Source: Isochrysis galbana (Eukaryota > Haptophyta > Isochrysidales > Isochrysidaceae). Taken from it: a DNA stretch of 64,000 nt. The stretch lies in the NCBI GenBank assembly GCA_018136815.1, contig CM030939.1, positions 2,116,808-2,180,807 of the forward strand, written 5' to 3'. Positions 20,524 to 30,018 of the stretch are shown here, piece by piece. The first letter of the stretch is position 1. Every line of letters starts with the position of its first letter. A model generated the notes under the pieces. The model saw only the letters and a program-made list of their open reading frames with translations. It was not told where the DNA came from and did not search any database. The position numbers and the translations under genes are program-made.

Positions 20524-21294
20524 ATGCTGCGCGTCTCGCGGCTGGCGACGGCGAGCGCCGCGCGACAAGGGCCGCTCCGCACGGCCGTGCTGCGCGCAAG
20601 CGTCCTCCCGCTCAGCTCGGGCGCCGGTGCGCCTAGCTCGATGGTGGAGCGGCTCGAGCAGATGGCTACTGCCCCATGGTACCGCTCAGGCTTCATGCGG
20701 CTTGTCGGCATGTTCTCCGATAAGCAGTTCCAGTGCGCTGCGGGGGAGGATCTCCATCGATTGTGCGTGCGTCAAGCCGAGGACTCTACCTTTTATGACC
20801 CGGTGCTGGGTGGTGTGGATCGAGAGCGCTTCTTCCCGCGCTTCCAGATCAAGGGGCTTCACTGCTGGCTCGTGCATGTTCGGACCCGTGAGATGCCGCG
20901 CGCAAAGTGCGAGCACCTCTTCACTGAACTGATGGAACGCTTTTGGGAGTACGACGCGATGCGTGACATCGTTGAAAATGAGGGTCTCGAGTTGATACAA
21001 GCTCTCAAGTATCAGAAGGAGCTACAAGTTGCGTGGCATGGCATGGTGCAATCGCTTGACATCGCCTTGAAGGTTGATCCTCCACGAGACGCGCTGGCAG
21101 AGGTGTTAAGGAGGAATATCTACGCAGGGCCCGAGGGGGAGTTGCCGAGCGATGCAGTGCCTGCGTCTCGTTGGTTGGCAGACTATCTGCTCGCTCAAAT
21201 AGCTCAAATGCGCACTCTCCCGGACGGGGAGGTTCTTCGTGGGCGTGTCTCATGGGCGCCGCCGCCATCCATGCGTGACTCGGGGAGCGAATAG
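20524..21294 (+). CDS. UQCC1: Ubiquinol-cytochrome c reductase assembly chaperone, UQCC1/CBP3-like
   Basis: Intronless, 256 aa. In other eukaryotes CBP3/UQCC1 binds newly made cytochrome b in the mitochondrial matrix and promotes complex III assembly. The first about 40 residues are Arg/Ser/Ala-rich without acids, consistent with a mitochondrial presequence. The chaperone domain spans about 50-200, with the family core GLHCWLVHVRTREMP and nearby FYDPVLGG and LFTELMERFWEYDAM. The length is typical. The ATG at 20524 is the first in frame after the poly-C region and begins the presequence. Confidence 0.85.
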   Translation: MLRVSRLATASAARQGPLRTAVLRASVLPLSSGAGAPSSMVERLEQMATAPWYRSGFMRLVGMFSDKQFQCAAGEDLHRLCVRQAEDSTFYDPVLGGVDRERFFPRFQIKGLHCWLVHVRTREMPRAKCEHLFTELMERFWEYDAMRDIVENEGLELIQALKYQKELQVAWHGMVQSLDIALKVDPPRDALAEVLRRNIYAGPEGELPSDAVPASRWLADYLLAQIAQMRTLPDGEVLRGRVSWAPPPSMRDSGSE

Positions 21295-22324
21295 CTCGTG
21301 TGCTCGCTGCCGACGGGAACTCTCAATGCGCAATCGTCGCATGCCTCCCCTGCTTCGTCTTAACGGGTTTAACCCCCTGCGGCAAGAGCGTGGTCGCATG
21401 AGCAGAACAATGGTTGCATTGACGTCACCGAAGGTCATCGTCGCTGGGTCTTGCTATGTGGGGATGTTTGTGATGCTCATTCTTTACTCATTCTTGTTGT
21501 TGTGGGTAGGGGGCTAGCCGCAGTCTAGAAACCGGCCATTCTTATATCGTCAGACGAATGTTAAGGGCGAACTACACAATGCATACCTCGTAGTCCCCAT
21601 CCTCGGCTGACCTCCTCGGCTCCCTTTTCGTTGCACATCTCACACCTCGCACATTGAGCATGAGCATGAGGCGGGCTAGAGGACGTCAAGACGGTCCACA
21701 CGCCATCACCAGCCTTGGACGACCTCTGCGGACTGAGTGAGAATCCATTCGCTATTCTTGGTCGCTATCCCTCTCGAGGTTGTTTCATTCACCGCTACTA
21801 AGGGTACGGGGGAGAGCCGCCCTAGGGGTTTCGTCCCTTAGAGAGGAGAGAGGCGCTTCTTCTTAAACCCAACCCCCCCCTTTGGCGTTGGCGTAATCTC
21901 TCTCCCGCTTTCGCCTTTCCCTTACCTGTACGGTTCGCCCCCAGCTCCACCCACCCCCTGTGCGGTCGCGTCCCTTTCGCCTTGTTGGGATCCACCCTCC
22001 CCCTTTTCCTTTTCCTTTGCTTTTTCACAGTGTACAGTGTTGAAAAAGGGGTGGCTCCGCCACCAACCACCAACCTCCGGCCTGAGCGTCCCGACGCCTC
22101 GAGGGTTCCAAGAATAGCTGAGGGATGGAGTTTGGAGTCATTCCATTTGGATTTGTTGTTTGTTGTTTTGCCACCCTCCTTGAACTATCGGATGCGAGCC
22201 GTCCCTCGGGGATCGGTACACGCCGCCTGCCACAGGAAACCTCGAAACCTCGAACACTGAGCCCCTAAGCCCTAAGTAGAGCACGAGGGGACGAGCCGCA
22301 AGGCAAGTGAGAGAGGGTGTTAAG
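21295..22324. other. Intergenic, no recognised gene
   Basis: About 1 kb with short overlapping ORFs lacking recognisable motifs. The start is UQCC1 3' flank, and 21820-22070 is pyrimidine-rich. Confidence 0.45.
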
Positions 22325-22400
22325 GGACGCGGGCGCGGCTGCGAAGTAGACTTGCATGGTCGTACGTGCGGTGAGGATTTTAAGAAGTTTTTTTTTCAAT
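22325..22400 (+). repeat. Group-B retroposon tail fragment
   Basis: GCGAAGTAGACTTGCATGGT..CGTGCGGTGAGGATTTTAAG followed by nine T's matches the group-B 3' tail. 5'-truncated. Confidence 0.6.
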
Positions 22401-22559
22401 CTCCCAAAATAGCCCGCCACGCGTGGGGGAAGGGAGGGGGGCCACTCACCGACGCCATTGCCCTTCGTGGGGCGGGAGGGGGTTGTTCGGAAGGGGGAGG
22501 CGGCTGGCAGGGCAGGTAGGGGGGGATCCTGCGGAATCCTTGGACAACCAGGGGAGGTA

Positions 22560-22626
22560 CGAAATCGTGGTTAAAATGAGTGAGTGACCGGGCTAATAGT
22601 TAAAAAGCCCCTGTTTGACCGCCCTA
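22560..22626 (-). mobile_element. hAT-like element end
   Basis: CTGTTTGACCGCCCTA at 22611-22626, preceded by TTAAAAAGCCC. The reverse complement matches the left end at 34585 for about 30 bp (TAGGGCGGTCAAACAGGGGC then TTTTTAAC). No partner end was found. Confidence 0.6.
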
Positions 22627-22643
22627 GCCCTAGCCCTAGTACC

Positions 22644-22835
22644 ACGTTGGAAATTGTAGTCTTGTAAGAGGTCTTGTTGGCTAGCATCCCTAGCCACATA
22701 CACCGGACGAGCCATGCACCAACCGCGCACATCCCCATCGCGGGGTAGGGGCTCCGTTGCCGATGAGGGCTACGGTCCCTCAGCACTAGGATTAAACTAG
22801 GACAACAAGAAAACTCTGACAGTTTATCTTTGTAT
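22644..22835 (+). repeat. Dispersed repeat E, uninterrupted copy
   Basis: About 190 bp, similar to 62409-62477 joined to 63600-63705. Contains a perfect short hairpin GGCTAG-CATCC-CTAGCC (22679-22695) and ends near GACAACAAGAAAACTCTGACA. It reads ...CCACATACACCGGACG... where the other copy is interrupted. Confidence 0.85.
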
Positions 22836-22839
22836 TCAC

Positions 22840-23507
22840 ATCGATCGCTTGTGAATTCCGAACACTAGGATTCTGAGATTGAGAGTGTGGCGGCTGGCGG
22901 CGAAGGCGGATGGAGCCGCTGGGCACTCCTGCGGGGGGAGTGGAGGCGGCAGCGTTCGCTTTGCTGGGCGGCGCGCGGGAGTACTTGGACCATCGTGCGT
23001 CGTCGGCGCTCGCGCTGCTTGGCTTCGCCGCCGGCGGTGCTCTGCCGCACCCGCTGAGCCATGCGGCACCGAGGCACCGCGAGGGGGAATGGGAGGAGAG
23101 AGACTGGGAAGGGGGGGGGAGGGAAGGAGGGAGGGCCAGGGGGTGAGAGAAGAGGGGGGGGAGGGGGAGAGAGAAGGGGTGGGCCAGGGGGAGAGAGAAT
23201 GGGGGGGGGAGGGAGGGAGGGAGAGACAGGGCAAGGGGGAGACGGGGAGAGGGAGGGAGGGAGGGGAGGAGATGTGGTGGAAGGAGCAGACGCACGGGTC
23301 TGGACGTAGGGAAGGCAAAGAGGAGGGGAGGCGGTGGGAAGAGAGGGATGAGGAGCGGTGGGGGGGGGGGGACGGCAGAGGGAGGCGGGGAGTAGGGAGA
23401 GGGGCGAGGTCGGTGGAGAGCACAAGCGTGACAAGGAGGGCGAGCACGGCGTTGGCGGCGAGGCGCGGCGGAAGAAGGTTGGCGGGCGAAAGGGAGACGG
23501 TTGCGGG
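22840..23507. promoter_or_regulatory. G-rich purine upstream region of the ankyrin-JmjC gene
   Basis: About 23090-23400 is almost entirely G/A with G runs. ORFs here on both strands are compositional. It probably contains the promoter and 5' UTR of the downstream gene. Confidence 0.4.
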
Positions 23508-26294
23508 ATGAGGGGCGTAGAGGGTGAGCGTTGTCTTGAGCGGCGAAAGGAGGTCGAAAGAAGGAGTAGCTCGGAGCGGTCAGCCGCCATTGCGGCAGAT
23601 CTCGCGCTTGCGGGAAGTGCGCTGCGGTGCGCAGTGTGCCGGACCGCAGCGCTTGAGCTCACGCTGGCCGCCGACATTGTCTCCGAGGCTGCACACGGCG
23701 GGTTGAGCGAGGGTCAGAGGGCGATGCTATGGGTGGCGCCCTCAGTACTGTGTGAGCACATGGGATCCATCGGCTTGCTGGGGCACAGCACGCGCGTGCT
23801 GCACTGGGCGCGGCCAGTCTGCGAGGCGGCAACAACTCGCGGCGGTCCAGACGAGGCGCGGAGGCTCCGCTGGATGGTCTTGGAGGTGGCGACGAGCGTG
23901 GCCTTGCTCACAAACGGCACGCTGGCGGCCTTAATGTGCGATGGCTTTTGTGAAGCAAACGAGCAGCGATTGGGCGGCGAGGAGGGCACGCCGGCTGCGT
24001 TCACACAGTTAAAAGGATGGCCGGCACTACTGCAGCTTCTGCTCGATAGCGTCGGCGAGCCGCTGCAGCACAGCCTGCGCCACACCCTCGCGGCCAGCCG
24101 ACCGCAGAAGGGCAACAGACGCCGCCGCTCAACCAAGCGGCAGCCGGAGCGTGAGCGCTGGCGAGCGGGAGGCGGGATTGCTGAGGCGCTGCTGCTCTTT
24201 GGCGCATCTCGTTCCGACACAACAGCGGTCAAGATTGCTTGCGCGCTCGGTGTGTGTGGGCGCGTCGGGCGGGCGCCTCCTGATTCGGGGGCAATGGTCA
24301 ATGCGCTTCTCGAGGCGACACCGACGGAGCGTCTTGTTAGTGTGCTTGCCCCATCTCTCTCGGAGCCGGCCCCACTACGCGAGGCGGCGCAGTGGCTCCG
24401 CCAGCTGCATTGGGTGGATCATGCTGCAGCTGGGGCTGCGGGACACGGTGGCGCCTCAGCGCGCGACGGCTGGATGAGTGCCGTGCACGTGGCAGCTTTC
24501 ACACTCGACGAAGAGCTTGTGCGCGTGATGCTGATAGCCGACCCGTCCGCCGCGTTTCATACTGACACGCGGGGACGCACGCCACTGCACTACGCCGCGG
24601 CCGGCGCCGACCGGCTATTGATGCTAGTCTACATGTTCAGCGAGCAGCCCTTCCGCACGTGGCTGCGACTGCGCTCAGCGTCCGCCCTTCGGCACGCGCC
24701 GCCAGTCACGCAGGCCACCTTGATCGAGGAGCTGGAGGACGCCGCTGCTGCTACACTGAGGCAAGTGCTACGCGCGGTGGCGCGCGCCGGCGCCATAGCT
24801 GAGCGCTCCTCACAAGCAGTGGACCAGCTTGTAGTTGCAGCTGACAGGATGGGGCGCACAGCCATGCATTTTGCCGCCGCAGGGGGCTCAGTAATGCAGA
24901 TGGGGATCCTGCTGTGTGCGGTGACACCAGCCGAGCGGCACGCGCTCTTGGAGCGACGTGACATCGACGGACTAGATGCGATCTCGCTCGCCGCTGCCGC
25001 GGGCCATTCCCGTGCATCCCGCTGGCTCATTGACGCCGCTAAGGCGGAGGCGTGGCCCGCATGCGAGGGCGGCGACGCACGCGCCGCAAACCCCTACGCG
25101 ACATCAGCACACGTCAATGAGGCGGACTCTAGGCCGATGAACGACAGCCAAGCCCTTGCGGCAGCGCAGGCGCACGCCGAGGCGGTAGTGGCTCAGGCAG
25201 CCGCAGCGACCCGAGACGATATCGGTCGCTGCATGGATAACACTCCAGCGCTCCGCCAAGATATTGACGTTTGCGATCCTGAAACCGGCGCGCATCCGTT
25301 GTCGGACAAGCCGGCGCCAGGACTGGACAGGGGCACCGGCAATACGGAGGCTTCTGTTGGCGGACTTTGCGACCTGGAGGTGATATCCGCCAGCCAACCG
25401 GACGCCTTGCGGCGCGCTGCATTGCTCGGCCGGCCCGTGCTCGTGCGTGATGGCGCCGCCGATTGGCCCGCACCCGGTGCGCCGCTCACCCGCGACGAGC
25501 TGTTGTCGGTGTTGGGCGACTTCGAGTGGCAACCCCAGCTCTTGCTACGCGGAAGCAACACCACACGAAAGTTTCGTCGGAGGTCGAAGATTGACCGCTC
25601 ACTGCGCGCCTACCTCAAAGACGCGGCCGGCTACGCGCGTCCACTCCTCTTCAACCGGCCTCGCGACGTCGAGGCGATACGCATCCTGACCTCAATGGTG
25701 GGAGAGCCGCCGCATGTCGTGCCGCCCGAATGGCGCGAAGTGGGCGGCAACGCCGGGAGCACAGGCTTTGATGCCTTTGTTGGGCCCGCGGGTTCTGGCG
25801 TGCCGATGCACTGGCATGGCCCCGTGTGGAACGCACTCGTATTTGGGCGCAAGCTGTGGGCGTTCATGCCGCCCGACCGGTCGCGCTTCGCGCCCGATGG
25901 GCAGCACTCGCTCGATTCGGACTGGGTTGGCGACCTGCGGCGTGCGGCCAGGCGCACAGCGGACGTGCACGACACTCTTGAGGCCGAGATGCTCGCTGGG
26001 ATGCGTGCGAGAGGGGGACGCAATGGCGCCCCGGGACATCGAGCTTTTGAGATGGCCCATAAGACTCTCCTGTGCGTCCAAGACGCACAGGACGTCATCC
26101 TCGTGCCGAGCGGCTGGGGCCATTCGACAGTGTTTCTCAATGAGGGGATGGGCATCGGCGGCTTCTTGCAGCAACGAGATTCGCTCGGCCTACACATGCA
26201 AGTGCTGCACGCGCCGCGAGGCATCGGCTCTCTGCAAACGGCTGCAACCATACATGAACCCTGGCGGCAGAGTGTTGGCCCTGCCTTCTCGTGA
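23508..26294 (+). CDS. Ankyrin-repeat protein with C-terminal JmjC/cupin-8 dioxygenase-like domain
   Basis: Intronless. The frame is open from 23358, but the first 50 codons are GA-repeat translation, so the ATG at 23508 (about 928 aa) is preferred. Residues about 20-150 contain a conserved-looking Cys segment (LRCAVCRTAALEL ... CEAATT). Ankyrin-type repeats lie at about 325-510 (SAVHVAAFTLDEELVRVML, GRTPLHYAAAGADRLLMLV, GRTAMHFAAAGGS). The C-terminal 290 residues match JmjC/cupin-8 proteins: GRPVLVRDGAADWPAP, then GSGVPMHWHGPVWNALVFGR, KLWAFMPP and VILVPSGWGHSTVFLNEG. The metal site would use HWH (about 767-769) and the His in GWGHS. Known relatives hydroxylate proteins using Fe(II) and 2-oxoglutarate; the target here is unknown. 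Confidence 0.8.
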   Translation: MRGVEGERCLERRKEVERRSSSERSAAIAADLALAGSALRCAVCRTAALELTLAADIVSEAAHGGLSEGQRAMLWVAPSVLCEHMGSIGLLGHSTRVLHWARPVCEAATTRGGPDEARRLRWMVLEVATSVALLTNGTLAALMCDGFCEANEQRLGGEEGTPAAFTQLKGWPALLQLLLDSVGEPLQHSLRHTLAASRPQKGNRRRRSTKRQPERERWRAGGGIAEALLLFGASRSDTTAVKIACALGVCGRVGRAPPDSGAMVNALLEATPTERLVSVLAPSLSEPAPLREAAQWLRQLHWVDHAAAGAAGHGGASARDGWMSAVHVAAFTLDEELVRVMLIADPSAAFHTDTRGRTPLHYAAAGADRLLMLVYMFSEQPFRTWLRLRSASALRHAPPVTQATLIEELEDAAAATLRQVLRAVARAGAIAERSSQAVDQLVVAADRMGRTAMHFAAAGGSVMQMGILLCAVTPAERHALLERRDIDGLDAISLAAAAGHSRASRWLIDAAKAEAWPACEGGDARAANPYATSAHVNEADSRPMNDSQALAAAQAHAEAVVAQAAAATRDDIGRCMDNTPALRQDIDVCDPETGAHPLSDKPAPGLDRGTGNTEASVGGLCDLEVISASQPDALRRAALLGRPVLVRDGAADWPAPGAPLTRDELLSVLGDFEWQPQLLLRGSNTTRKFRRRSKIDRSLRAYLKDAAGYARPLLFNRPRDVEAIRILTSMVGEPPHVVPPEWREVGGNAGSTGFDAFVGPAGSGVPMHWHGPVWNALVFGRKLWAFMPPDRSRFAPDGQHSLDSDWVGDLRRAARRTADVHDTLEAEMLAGMRARGGRNGAPGHRAFEMAHKTLLCVQDAQDVILVPSGWGHSTVFLNEGMGIGGFLQQRDSLGLHMQVLHAPRGIGSLQTAATIHEPWRQSVGPAFS

Positions 26295-27000
26295 GCGTCC
26301 GCAATCGCATAGCAAAGAGAATCTCATCAAAAATCCCCGCTACAAATACGGCATGAGGCAGTGTGCTTGCGTCACTCCTTGCACTACCCGCGCCCTAGCC
26401 TAGCCGTTCTCCACTTCACCCCTCTCTAGGTCCCTGTAGTCGAAATCGCTGGCGGTTGGGGGAGGACGCGCGCGCACTGCTTTGACCGGGGGAGTGAGAA
26501 GGGGGGCAAGAATTCGGATATCCCTCAATCAGGAGTCGATTCGCCCCGCGAGGGGCCAGCATCCGACCAGGGTCCTTTACGTGTATGCTCTAGGAGATTG
26601 CCTATGATATGCGTTCGTCAAACCGAGCTGTATCTGTATCTGTATCTCCGTATGCTATAGTTGGTTGCGATGGTTGTGGCTGTGCTGGGGCTTGGGCAAT
26701 GTGACGGGTGGAGGGAGAGGGGTCGAGAAACGAGCCCTGGCCCGCTGAGACATAAAGATGCCAACGGGGCCGATGTCGCATCCGCGATCGACCTTTTTGT
26801 TTTAGAAGTCGTTAGCGTTTCTATGTTCCCTCCTTGCAGGCTAGCCACTAGTCGCCGTCGCAGGGTCCTACATTCGCCCATTCGCCCTCTTTGCCCTCGC
26901 CTCCTTTGTCGCCTCCCTTGTCGCCTGCTTGCCCCTCACTTGGCTTACCTCCTTGCGTGCTCCTCGCGGTTTTTAGGCTAAGTCGCGCGTTCAGGTATCG
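26295..27000. other. Intergenic, no recognised gene
   Basis: Includes a short (TGTATC)n-like run (about 26630-26645) and mixed-composition DNA. No recognisable coding sequence. Confidence 0.45.
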
Positions 27001-27009
27001 CCGGTGCAA

Positions 27010-27295
27010 GGAACCGCCCCCTCCACCCACTCCTCCACCACCAACATTGCCACCCTCCTCCCCTCCACCCACTCCTCCACCACCAACATTGCCACCTCCC
27101 TCCCCTCCACCCTCCCCTCCACCCTCCCCTCCACCCTCCCCTCCTCCATCGTTACCACCTCCACCATCCCCTCCACCATCCCTACCACCCTCCCCTCCAC
27201 CCTCCCCTCCACCCTCCCCTCCACCCTCCCCTCCACCCTCCCCTCCGCCACCATCGTTGCCACCTCCCTCCCCTCCGCCACCCCCTCCTCCTTCT
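27010..27295 (+). repeat. 12-bp CCCTCCCCTCCA minisatellite
   Basis: Begins with two copies of a roughly 50-bp unit (CCACCCACTCCTCCACCACC...), followed by many 12-bp units of CCCTCCCCTCCA type. Because 12 is a multiple of 3, three frames stay open and encode SPPP, TLPS or, on the minus strand, VEGR repeats. The plus SPPP frame (26891-27526) resembles algal hydroxyproline-rich proteins, but flanking sequence gives no support for a gene. Confidence 0.8.
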
Positions 27296-27515
27296 TGGCC
27301 GGATTCGCCTCAATGGTCAGCAATCACGGTTTCTTTCAACCAAATGCTAGACAGCCGAACACGCACACATGTGACAATATTCAGTTCTGGCTGGCTGGAT
27401 TTCTTGTCCCGTGTTGGCCTGGTGCCATGGCATCTTGTCGGGAGGAAGGCGCGCGCTTTTATAATGGTTTCGTGCGCCCCACATAGCGGGCTTGTTTTTT
27501 TGTCACGAAGCCCCC

Positions 27516-28250
27516 TCATTGGGTGACCAAATGGAGGAGCTGGTGTTGCGTCAAGTTGATGACGAGAGTTCTGTCATCACTGTTGATGACGAGTTTGGAG
27601 ATGATGTTTGGATTCATGAACTTGCTCGTCAGGGTAGGAATCAGCTGACTACCAAGCTGTTGGCATTCCAGCGTTAGGTTGGGCACGTGCTCAAACATAC
27701 TGGTGACCCTAGTCACGTCCTGAGCCGTGATTGTGGATGTATCAAACCATTTGGCCTTCATCCCTTGCTCGTGGATGTAAAGGCCTATCCGATGCAAGAT
27801 TCCAGTGAAGATGGGTGGCACATCCTGTATGACCAATGACGGGAATCTCACCATCGCTTCTTCTTGTGTAATGTAGCATTTGGTAATTGTATTAGGAGAC
27901 GACAGTGTCAAGTATGACAAGGAGTACGTTGCATTCACTTCCTGGTTGTGTCGTTGCGTCAGGATACTTTCAAAGAGATTCATGTCGTCCTCCATCTGAG
28001 ATATGTAGAGGAATTCGAGGGACTGTGGCAGATATTGTACGAAGTCGAACGTAAACTTGTGTACATTGAGAGATTTGAGATTAGGGAACTTGTACTGTGG
28101 GAGTGGGGACGATAGGATAGTGAGATCCAGATGTGTGACGGTCTGCATGATGGGTAGGTGCGCCAGACATTCTTCATGCTTGATCACAAGCTCATATATG
28201 GTCTGCCCGCCCTGTTGGAGAATTTGATTGGAGAGAGAATGGTTGTCCAT
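27516..28250 (-). CDS. LRR-like hypothetical protein of atypical base composition
   Basis: Intronless. The frame is open from 28502; the ATG at 28250 (MDNHSLSNQIL..., 244 aa) is preferred because the upstream 84 codons are Arg/Pro-rich like non-coding GC DNA. Leucine-rich spacing is visible (VTHLDLTIL, FPNLKSLNVHKFTF, LPQSLEFLYISQM), resembling degenerate FNIP/LRR proteins. Rich in Asn, Gln, Ile and Thr, and visibly AT-richer than all other genes here, which may indicate transfer or recent acquisition. If the upstream start is used, a hydrophobic stretch (SILLLVLPIAFTEVFA) could be a signal peptide. Function unknown. Confidence 0.55.
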   Translation of the reverse strand: MDNHSLSNQILQQGGQTIYELVIKHEECLAHLPIMQTVTHLDLTILSSPLPQYKFPNLKSLNVHKFTFDFVQYLPQSLEFLYISQMEDDMNLFESILTQRHNQEVNATYSLSYLTLSSPNTITKCYITQEEAMVRFPSLVIQDVPPIFTGILHRIGLYIHEQGMKAKWFDTSTITAQDVTRVTSMFEHVPNLTLECQQLGSQLIPTLTSKFMNPNIISKLVINSDDRTLVINLTQHQLLHLVTQ

Positions 28251-28591
28251 GGTCTGTGCGAAAGAAGTTCGTGTCCGTGCGAAGACTTCTGTGAAAGCAA
28301 TGGGAAGCACGAGGAGAAGAATGGATCTTTGTGCCGGTCCAATGCGACGGGGGAAAAGAGAGGGAGAAGAAGGTGGCGTCAATGAGCGGCGGGCGAGGGG
28401 GGCGGTGCGGGTGGGGCGGCAGTGTCGAAATGCGCGGGGTGTCAGAATGCGCGGGAGAAGTGGCGAGCGCGGAGGGAGAGGGGCAGTTCTGAAAGCGCGC
28501 ACCAGGCTCTTGACAAAAAAACGATCGCTTTCAAAGGAAGTCGATCAATTTTCTTTGGAGGGAAACCAACATGGGATGAGATATCGTGATT

Positions 28592-28740
28592 TCAACGATA
28601 TATCCACCCTGCCCCAAATCGAGTGAATGGAGTCAGACCACGTGTGTGTTTCAACATGTGAAGTGTCAAGTTGACTCAAGTAACCTCTAGGTGACAATGA
28701 AAGGTGTTAGCAGGGATGGGGATAATTGAACGCTTTTGGT
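28592..28740 (+). repeat. Dispersed repeat D, copy 2
   Basis: Matches 17835-17999 over about 150 bp with several small indels. Preceded by a palindrome-like GATATCGTGATTTCAACGAT segment (28580-28600). It lies directly against the rearranged retroposon. Confidence 0.7.
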
Positions 28741-28746
28741 TTGGGG

Positions 28747-29455
28747 AGCGGCGGCGCGCTCCATGGCGACCAACTATAAAGTTAGTTGACCCCCGTGCAC
28801 TACTAGGGGGATAGGGGTGAAGGGCTTAGATATGGTCCGGTGGCCCGCGCCCTCCCCCCGGTGATCCGTTCCCCCCGTCCTCCTCTGCCTACCGGGCTGG
28901 TGGCGGCCTCAGACCCGACTTATCCTGTAAACAGGTGCGGGACTTACATATTTTTCGGTGAGCGGAGCTCTCGCTCCGCCCACCCCCTCCTCCGCGCTCT
29001 CTCTCCCCTCTCCTGCAGGCACGCGCGATGGCGCGCCTGCGACAGCCCTGCAGCTGCCCCTGGCGACCCCTGGAGGCTCCTGGAGGCCAGCTCAAGGGGC
29101 AGAGGAGGCTGGGGCTGGCCCTTGGCCTCCCCTGCCTCTCCCTCGCTGGCGCTCCTTGGCCTCAGGGGCCCCCACTCTGCACCTGTCTGCCTGTCGACCA
29201 GGGGGGGAGGGGGGTTTGGAGCGATGGGCTGGCCACGACAGGCCAGGACGCGCGAGGCAGGCGAGCCTGCCAGGGAGAGAGTGGGCCAGCATGGCAGTCT
29301 GCTCCTGGCAAGGCCATCAGGCATGCCAGGAGCATGGGTGGTTCCTCCCCCATGGCAGGGGAGGAGTGGAGAGAGGGGGGGGCTCGTGCCCCCCCATGGG
29401 CGAACTAAGTATAAACTTAGTTGTGCGCGGTAAGAATATAAAAAATTTTTTTAGT
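28747..29455. mobile_element. Rearranged group-B retroposon with inverted body
   Basis: On the minus strand 29425-28800 is a group-B body (5' hairpin AACTAAGTTTATACTTAGTT, start-like ATG, internal hairpin, GTGCACTACTAG). The remaining 3' tail, instead of following it, lies on the plus strand directly against the 5' hairpin (GCGCGGTAAGAATATAAAAA plus T run, 29427-29453). At the other edge the body abuts a second 5' head on the minus strand (hairpin at about 28793-28773, then CCATGGAGCGCGCCGCCGC) of group C. So the body is inverted relative to its own tail, with hairpins at both junctions. No target duplication was found. Confidence 0.65.
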
Positions 29456-29459
29456 AGTT

Positions 29460-29950
29460 GCTTGTGTGTGGGCATGTGTGAATGCGTTGTTCAATCGCGC
29501 AATCCGCACGACAACCTCAAGACCGCAAGCATCATCAACCACCAGCCCCGCCAAATTTAGACTGGCATCAAAACGTAAGACGATGAGCTCATTGACACTG
29601 CTCGATCCGCGCACGGTATAGTAGTCCTCGTGCTCTTGTCCGTTGTCATCACCCTCGGTTCTTCCCCCCTTCTCCCGTGCAATCGGATGCACCAATGGGC
29701 GCTCACTCTATGTACTTCCAGAGGATGATTCGAAGCGGTCTTCCCGAATCCATTCACCCCAGGCACGAGCAAGCTGGCGCTGCAAACGTTTACCGGACAC
29801 CGTCATTACCGCCAAGTAGAGCGGCGACTTTGAGCAACGATGTGGGTAGTGGACGCGCATAGAGTTGACATTTGGCCTTGTGGCGGCCAAAACACTTGTT
29901 CCTACAAGAAAGCTATTGTCTTTGATTACAAGACTCGTGGCGTGACGCAC
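29460..29950 (-). CDS. Possible multi-exon hypothetical gene
   Basis: Two minus-strand segments look coding: 29950 to about 29710 (NSFLVGTSVLAATRPNVNSM, KRLQRQLARAWGEWIREDRF) and about 29665-29470 (NELIVLRFDASLNLAGLVVD, LEVVVRIARLNNAF). A GTGAGC donor at about 29705 could join them through a short intron. No family recognised, and start and end are unresolved. It may be a truncated gene cut by the neighbouring retroposon. Confidence 0.25.
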
Positions 29951-30018
29951 AGCCTGGAGAAGAGCTGCATATCCACGTAAAGCTTGAACTTGAATTCAGC
30001 GGCAGTCGCCCTTCCGCC

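Noticed and set aside
22621..22639. CCCTAG triplet repeat as telomeric DNA
   Set aside because: Only three imperfect units, internal to a gene-bearing window and adjacent to a hAT-like end.
22865..23677. Minus-strand Pro/Ser-rich ORF
   Set aside because: Antisense shadow of the purine-rich leader and the start of the ankyrin-JmjC gene.
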